From: an archaeon
GTDB taxonomy: Archaea; Asgardarchaeota; Hermodarchaeia; Hermodarchaeales; Hermodarchaeaceae
Assembly: GCA_016550485.1 (NCBI GenBank)
Contig: JABXGV010000240.1
Location: forward strand, 1-10,605
DNA length: 10,605 bases
Reading direction: 5' to 3'
Positions 6,849 to 10,605 of the stretch are shown in pieces (position 1 is the first letter of the stretch; each line of letters opens with the position of its first letter). The notes below the pieces were generated by a model. It did no database searches, was not told where the DNA came from, and saw only the letters and a program-made list of their open reading frames with translations. The translations under genes were made by a program, and so were the position numbers.

Positions 6849-8723
6849 TTAGGGGGTGTCGTCAAGCAGAGAGCCCAATTTCAGTAAACGGAAGCCTTGA
6901 CCGCCCCTGATGTAGAGCCGGCTTCTTTCCCTAGGATTTGCATGAACAAGAACAAGAATATGATATTGTTGTTCAAGGGAGGGGGTGGACTTGGTGATTT
7001 CAAATTTTCCTTCACCTAGTCTTACTTGCTCGCCTCCCTTTGCTTTCTCTTCAGGTGATGCTCCCTGAATAACAAGTCCCACGTTCCATGATAACTTCCA
7101 GCTCCTACAAATCAGAAGACTTTCTTGGGCGGATGGCGCATCAACACGATCGATTACGGTCATCCAATCAAGGAAGTCGGGGTGCACATCCTTGACCGAG
7201 ATGCTGGTCTCTGAATAATGTTCAGGGTTGGGAGTTGGTTGTGAGGTCAACTCGTTTTGAAATCGCTTCACTATTGATGATACATGTTCGTCTTTCTGAA
7301 CCCAGCCTCCTATCTGTTTAAGCAGAGTAGTGAACTGGTCTTTCCGTTTTAGTTTCTCAGCGTAATAGATGAGAATCATTCTTCTTAATATTGGCTCGAA
7401 CATGGTAAGTAGGCTGAAGTGCTTAATCAGGTGAACAACCTGATTGAGTAGCCGCCACGCTTCTTCAAAGCGACGAAACATGAAATAAAGAGAAGCTAAA
7501 TCGACCAAGTAGCGAATGACCTCTTCTGCATCTTCTGATGAGGTAATTTGAGGAAACTTGGTTGTGGTAACATCGCCCCTAATTACGAGTAGTGCTAGAT
7601 ATAAGGCGTGAGCGGTAGCTTGCTCCCTTGTGAACCCCCATTCTTTGCATTTTCGGGAGAAAATTGCGAAATACATGGTGGCAGAATCAAAATCTTCAAT
7701 AATGAGATTGATTGTGATTCGTAGTAGGTGTGTCATTACCATAAGGCGTTGATACGTTCTTGCAGCTGGTCGGCTGCTGAGAAGAATCCTGTTGCATTCC
7801 TCGATTGCTCTTTTTGCATCAAGGAGATTCGCGTCTTCTCCCAGATACAGATTACAGAGAGCGATTAAGTAATTAACTAGAACTAAATCAGGTGCAATCT
7901 GTCTGATAAGTTTCCTGTGCGCATCACCTGCGAGCTCCCATGCGATAATTACTAGGTGTGTGTAGAGTTCCTCACGGGCCACTACTATTTCATCGAGAAC
8001 AGCGCGATAATTCTGCGTTTGAATCATCTGAACTAGAACTGGATAGCGACGCCTTAGCTCTTGGAGAAAGATACGCAGACCCAGCGCTTCCTGAGCAGGC
8101 ATACCTACAAGGTCTTCTTCAGCTATTCTTGGTCCTCGAAGCGAACGAAGAATATGAAATGCTTGGCTCTCGATAAGCTGAATCCTGGCGGCGGGGTCAT
8201 ACGCGCTGCTTCGAGTCACACTGTACTTGATTTCCGTTTGTAAGACGCGATACCTTAACTTCTCGAGGAAGGCTTCCTCCTCCTCGCTATGACTGAGTTC
8301 TAACAAGGTTAACAGGAAAGCGCTGCCCATTAAGCCTTCAATTTGAGGTTCAAGGCATCGAAGGCTTTGTAGTAGGTAGAAATCGGAACTCACTAGCCGC
8401 CGCTTATTTAACTTCTTTAATACGAGGAGCAAAGAAAGATCGGGGGCTTGGGGAATCCGTTCCATCATCTTCTTTGCTTTGATCATGTACGCTTGAAGTT
8501 CATCCTTCGAAACGTCTATTACTTCTACAATAGTCTGAACTTCACGACGGAGATTCCATCTTAGCTCTTTTAGTACTTGTGGCGATGTAAACAGCCTAAA
8601 AGATAACCTGTCGATAATCTGTTTGAACTTGGAAATTGTTTTAGGGTCCTGAGCAAAAGCCAAGATGAAAAAATTTGCGTCGACTGCAACCCAAGAAAGT
8701 GGAGTTCCAGTTCTCGACGTCAT
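6849..8723 (-). CDS. PIN-like nuclease domain fused to TPR-like helical repeats, uncharacterised
   Basis: I know no named family for the whole protein (624 residues). Residues 10-125 look like a PIN domain: hydrophobic strand then VDANFFI (D15), SPQVLKEL (E53), APDLSLLLVLKKL (D95) and RRLVSSDFYLL (D114). All four acidic positions expected of an active metal-dependent PIN ribonuclease are present in order. Residues about 200-490 are nearly all helical with TPR-like helix pairs, for example around 281-314 and 400-434, suggesting a protein-binding scaffold. A Pro/Ser/Thr-rich linker (about 492-508) leads to a C-terminal domain of likely beta strands (about 535-615) that I do not recognise. The ATG at 8723 has GAGGTG 5 bases upstream. 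It is the first gene of a likely two-gene unit with bax1, so a role with the XPB-Bax1 repair machine is a fair inference; an RNA-processing or toxin-like role is not excluded. Confidence 0.8.
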   Translation of the reverse strand: MTSRTGTPLSWVAVDANFFILAFAQDPKTISKFKQIIDRLSFRLFTSPQVLKELRWNLRREVQTIVEVIDVSKDELQAYMIKAKKMMERIPQAPDLSLLLVLKKLNKRRLVSSDFYLLQSLRCLEPQIEGLMGSAFLLTLLELSHSEEEEAFLEKLRYRVLQTEIKYSVTRSSAYDPAARIQLIESQAFHILRSLRGPRIAEEDLVGMPAQEALGLRIFLQELRRRYPVLVQMIQTQNYRAVLDEIVVAREELYTHLVIIAWELAGDAHRKLIRQIAPDLVLVNYLIALCNLYLGEDANLLDAKRAIEECNRILLSSRPAARTYQRLMVMTHLLRITINLIIEDFDSATMYFAIFSRKCKEWGFTREQATAHALYLALLVIRGDVTTTKFPQITSSEDAEEVIRYLVDLASLYFMFRRFEEAWRLLNQVVHLIKHFSLLTMFEPILRRMILIYYAEKLKRKDQFTTLLKQIGGWVQKDEHVSSIVKRFQNELTSQPTPNPEHYSETSISVKDVHPDFLDWMTVIDRVDAPSAQESLLICRSWKLSWNVGLVIQGASPEEKAKGGEQVRLGEGKFEITKSTPSLEQQYHILVLVHANPRERSRLYIRGGQGFRLLKLGSLLDDTP

Positions 8724-8821
8724 TACGACACCTCAAGACCATATTATTCTGGTATTCCTATATTTCCTAAGAAATAAATAACCTGATTTGTATTAAGTCC
8801 TATACATTAAATGGTGATTCT
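8724..8821. promoter_or_regulatory. Divergent promoter region between the PIN gene and the small membrane-protein gene
   Basis: This 98-base A/T-rich gap separates two divergent genes, each with a good ribosome-binding site: GAGGTG (minus, 8734-8729) for the PIN gene and GGTGAT (plus, 8813-8818) for the membrane protein. GAAATAAATA at 8771-8780 is placed to act as a TATA element for the plus gene (start near 8803), and TATTTATT or AAATATAG on the minus strand could serve the PIN gene. Exact boxes cannot be fixed by eye. Confidence 0.5.
8761..8776. repeat. Perfect inverted repeat in the divergent promoter (possible operator)
   Basis: TATTTC (8761-8766) and GAAATA (8771-8776) form a perfect dyad with a 4-base centre CTAA. 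It overlaps the candidate TATA elements of both divergent genes. The left arm is also part of a near-tandem repeat, TATTCCTA (8753-8760) followed by TATTTCCTA (8761-8769). A regulator bound here could affect both genes. A/T-rich dyads of this size do occur by chance. Confidence 0.35.
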
Positions 8822-9181
8822 ATGGCATCACACCCAGCGCTTTACGGTGGAATTATGGTCGGAGCTGCCATATGGATAGAAATCTTTACAGTCGCCATCC
8901 TCGCACAAGGCTACACTTGGATAATAGTGATTCCTGCGTTATTTCTCATTGCTGGCCTTTTCGTTGCAGGAGCAACCAAAGAACAAGCAGAATTCTGGGA
9001 GTTAGCAGGCGGCGGAATCTGTATCGCAATTGCGACTGGCTTTGTGGGTTGGTTTTGGTTCATCGTTAGTCCAATTATTGGTTTAGATTTGAGATATGCA
9101 TCGCTTGCTTCACTCGGTGCAGGGATTCTCATTCTTATTGGGCTAGTTTTCATCCTAGGCGGGGAGAAGCAGAGCTACTGA
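8822..9181 (+). CDS. Small four-helix membrane protein, unknown function
   Basis: This 119-residue protein is the only plus-strand gene in the window. It has four hydrophobic helices, about residues 8-28, 31-50, 60-84 and 94-113, with short loops and a charged C-terminal tail (GGEKQSY). The one notable soluble loop is ATKEQAEFWE (51-60) between helices 2 and 3. There is no signal peptide separate from helix 1 and no motif I can assign to a transporter or enzyme. The ATG is supported by GGTGAT 3 bases upstream, and the reading frame is more convincing than the overlapping minus-strand frame because its hydrophobicity is periodic and it has a start signal. It lies divergent to the PIN gene and convergent with XPB, so it interrupts what is often an adjacent XPB-Bax1 pair. 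A role in repair is not implied. Confidence 0.75.
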   Translation: MASHPALYGGIMVGAAIWIEIFTVAILAQGYTWIIVIPALFLIAGLFVAGATKEQAEFWELAGGGICIAIATGFVGWFWFIVSPIIGLDLRYASLASLGAGILILIGLVFILGGEKQSY

Positions 9182-9222
9182 CCCTTGCACAAATCTATGA
9201 CGGAGAAGGCCCCCAGTTGAGG

Positions 9223-9252
9223 CTAATCCCTGACTAGTCTCAGATAGATTAG
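9223..9252. terminator. Nested hairpin between convergent gene ends (possible two-way terminator)
   Basis: CTAATC (9223-9228) pairs with GATTAG (9247-9252), and within it CTGA (9230-9233) pairs with TCAG (9240-9243) around CTAGTC. The structure covers the XPB stop codon (TAA on the minus strand, 9251-9249) and lies 42 bases after the membrane-protein stop. Its position between converging genes suggests a 3'-end role. No T tract follows on either strand, which is what archaeal termination mainly uses, so the call is weak. Confidence 0.25.
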
Positions 9253-10605
9253 TTACTGGACCCGTCTATGTGGCGACGCCGACGAGCTAACCCGTCCTCT
9301 AAAGTAGATTTGGTTATTATCTCGACGAGTACAGCCTCCTCTTTTTGAGGGCGAAGAAGCCTGCCAAGGCGTTGAATAAATTCTCTTTTACTGCCAGTTC
9401 CTGATATGATAATGCCCACAGAAGCATCTGGAACGTCAACACCTTCATCGAGAACATGTCCGGTGGCAATCTTTGTGAAATGGCCTTCCTTGAAGGCGCT
9501 GAGAATAGCCTCTCGTTCGGCAGCCTTGGTTTTATGGGTAATTAATGGTATTCCAAAGATATCTGATATTTTTTCCACGACGCGTGTGTACCGGCAGAAA
9601 ATAATGACTTTGGCACCACTATACTTGTGGAGCAGTTTTTCTATTTGGTTAATCTTTTCTGAAGCTTCAAGGGCAATGCGGCGAGCCTTCTCAAGATGTG
9701 AGAGGGCTCTTCGTGCATCAGGATCAAAGATTGTTCGCTCAACGATGGTTTCAAAGTGCCACCCAGGGTCTATATCATCTAGCTTCTTTGTATATGCACG
9801 AAAGACTGCCATGTGTTCCTCATATTGAATCTTTTCCTCTGGTGAGAGGTCAACTTGGATTGTTTCAATGCGATAAGGCGCCAGATAGCCCTTCTGTTCT
9901 AGAAGGCGAGGAGAGATTCGGTATACTACTTGACCCACTAGTCGATCAAGATCATGGTGAAGTTCGTCGTATCTTTCTGGAGTAGCGGATAATCCGAGAC
10001 GGTGTGGTGCGATGAAAAGCTCCGCGGCGAGGCGGTAGGTGGGGCTAGGTAGGTGATGTACTTCATCAAAGACTAGGAGTCCGAAGAGTTCAGCTATTTT
10101 TGGAGCTATAAGTGATGCTGAATCATATGTAGCCACAGTTATTGGATTGACGCTTTTAGAGCCACCTCCCAACAATCCCACATTAGGAACATGAAGGCTT
10201 GTTTCTAAAACATCTCGCCATTGTGTAAGAAGATCGATGGTGGGGACTACAACAAGCGTCTTTTGTTCAAGACGACGGATGGCTTCGAGGGCGACGACGG
10301 TTTTTCCTGCCCCTGTAGGGAGGACTACAACTCCTCGTTTATTGGCACCGAGCCAACGGTTCAAGGCTTCCTCTTGATACTTTCTTAAGACATAGTCTAG
10401 ACGGAGTTCTTCTTTAATTTCGAGAGGGAGTACAAAATCTTCCTTCACATATGAAATGATGGGGTAACCCTGTTTTTCAAGAAATTTTCGAATAATGAAA
10501 AAGTCCATTGGTCGAGCATGGAAGATTCGGTCTTTCGCGTTGTAAACTAATAATGGCTTGATGCTATCAAGTTCTAGGAACCCTGTTGGTTTCAGTATTA
10601 AGTCA
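9249..10605 (-). CDS. xpb: XPB-type DNA repair helicase (5' end beyond window)
   Basis: XPB is a superfamily 2 ATP-dependent DNA translocase/helicase; in archaea it works with Bax1 in opening damaged DNA. The frame stays open to the window edge: 32 in-frame codons precede the ATG at 10508, and they continue the N-terminal damage-recognition-like domain (YNAKDRIFHARPMDFFIIRK), so that ATG is internal and about 10 more residues probably lie outside. Counting from ATG 10508, visible motifs are Walker A PTGAGKT (64-70), Walker B DEVHH (148-152), SAT (174-176), a charged helical insert at about 222-275 matching the thumb region, VIIFCRYT (301-308), TGHVLDEGVDVPDA (349-362) and QRLGRLLRP (379-387). 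The RED motif that normally follows motif III reads R-Y-D (179-181). The tail is basic (ARRRRH). It converges on the small membrane-protein gene, 67 bases away. Confidence 0.95.
   Translation of the reverse strand, partial: DLILKPTGFLELDSIKPLLVYNAKDRIFHARPMDFFIIRKFLEKQGYPIISYVKEDFVLPLEIKEELRLDYVLRKYQEEALNRWLGANKRGVVVLPTGAGKTVVALEAIRRLEQKTLVVVPTIDLLTQWRDVLETSLHVPNVGLLGGGSKSVNPITVATYDSASLIAPKIAELFGLLVFDEVHHLPSPTYRLAAELFIAPHRLGLSATPERYDELHHDLDRLVGQVVYRISPRLLEQKGYLAPYRIETIQVDLSPEEKIQYEEHMAVFRAYTKKLDDIDPGWHFETIVERTIFDPDARRALSHLEKARRIALEASEKINQIEKLLHKYSGAKVIIFCRYTRVVEKISDIFGIPLITHKTKAAEREAILSAFKEGHFTKIATGHVLDEGVDVPDASVGIIISGTGSKREFIQRLGRLLRPQKEEAVLVEIITKSTLEDGLARRRRHIDGSSN

Noticed and set aside
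8911..9153. Minus-strand open frame of 80 codons opposite the small membrane-protein gene
   Set aside because: The plus-strand frame has a GGTGAT site and four regular hydrophobic helices; the minus frame is Pro/Asn-rich with no start signal.
9406..9828. Plus-strand open frame of 140 codons inside the XPB region
   Set aside because: It lies wholly opposite the XPB helicase motifs, has low-complexity Ser/Arg-rich composition and no ribosome-binding site; it is an antisense shadow.
9698..9985. Second plus-strand open frame of 95 codons opposite XPB
   Set aside because: Same reasons; the minus strand here encodes clear XPB sequence.

Overview
The window is archaeal chromosomal DNA. The main evidence is a phenylalanyl-tRNA synthetase pair of the archaeal/eukaryal type (a long PheS with an N-terminal helical extension, and a short 551-residue PheT) together with the archaeal repair pair XPB helicase and Bax1 nuclease. 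Start signals also fit: AAGGTGAT, GAGGTG and GGTGAT sequences precede several starts, matching the archaeal 16S rRNA 3' end, and TATA-like boxes lie upstream of some genes. Nothing seen fixes the lineage; an uncultured mesophilic or moderately thermophilic archaeon is a reasonable guess. There are no tRNA, rRNA, CRISPR or insertion-sequence signals, and no gene-free stretch over about 200 bases.

Layout: eight genes are visible, seven on the minus strand. Reading left to right: the first 28 codons of an NAD-dependent sugar epimerase/dehydratase (1-86); a complete extended-SDR epimerase (197-1117); an eight-helix membrane protein of unknown role (1200-2012); pheT (2140-3795) and pheS (3818-5338), which form a pheS-pheT operon with a 22-base gap; bax1 (5536-6819); a 624-residue protein with an N-terminal PIN-nuclease-like domain, a TPR-like helical body and an unrecognised C-terminal domain (6849-8723); the only plus-strand gene, a 119-residue four-helix membrane protein (8822-9181); and XPB helicase (9249 to beyond 10605), whose start lies just outside the window.

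Function: the right half is a DNA-repair neighbourhood. XPB and Bax1 are known partners in archaea, a helicase and a structure-specific nuclease that open and cut damaged DNA, and their genes usually sit side by side. Here they are separated by a small divergent membrane-protein gene and by the PIN-domain gene, which is tightly coupled to bax1. The PIN protein is the best candidate in the window for something undescribed: a possible second nuclease or scaffold of the XPB-Bax1 machine. The XPB also has an altered RED motif (R-Y-D). The middle is translation housekeeping (pheST), preceded by a leader with hairpins and a T6 tract. The left end begins a nucleotide-sugar or surface-polysaccharide region.
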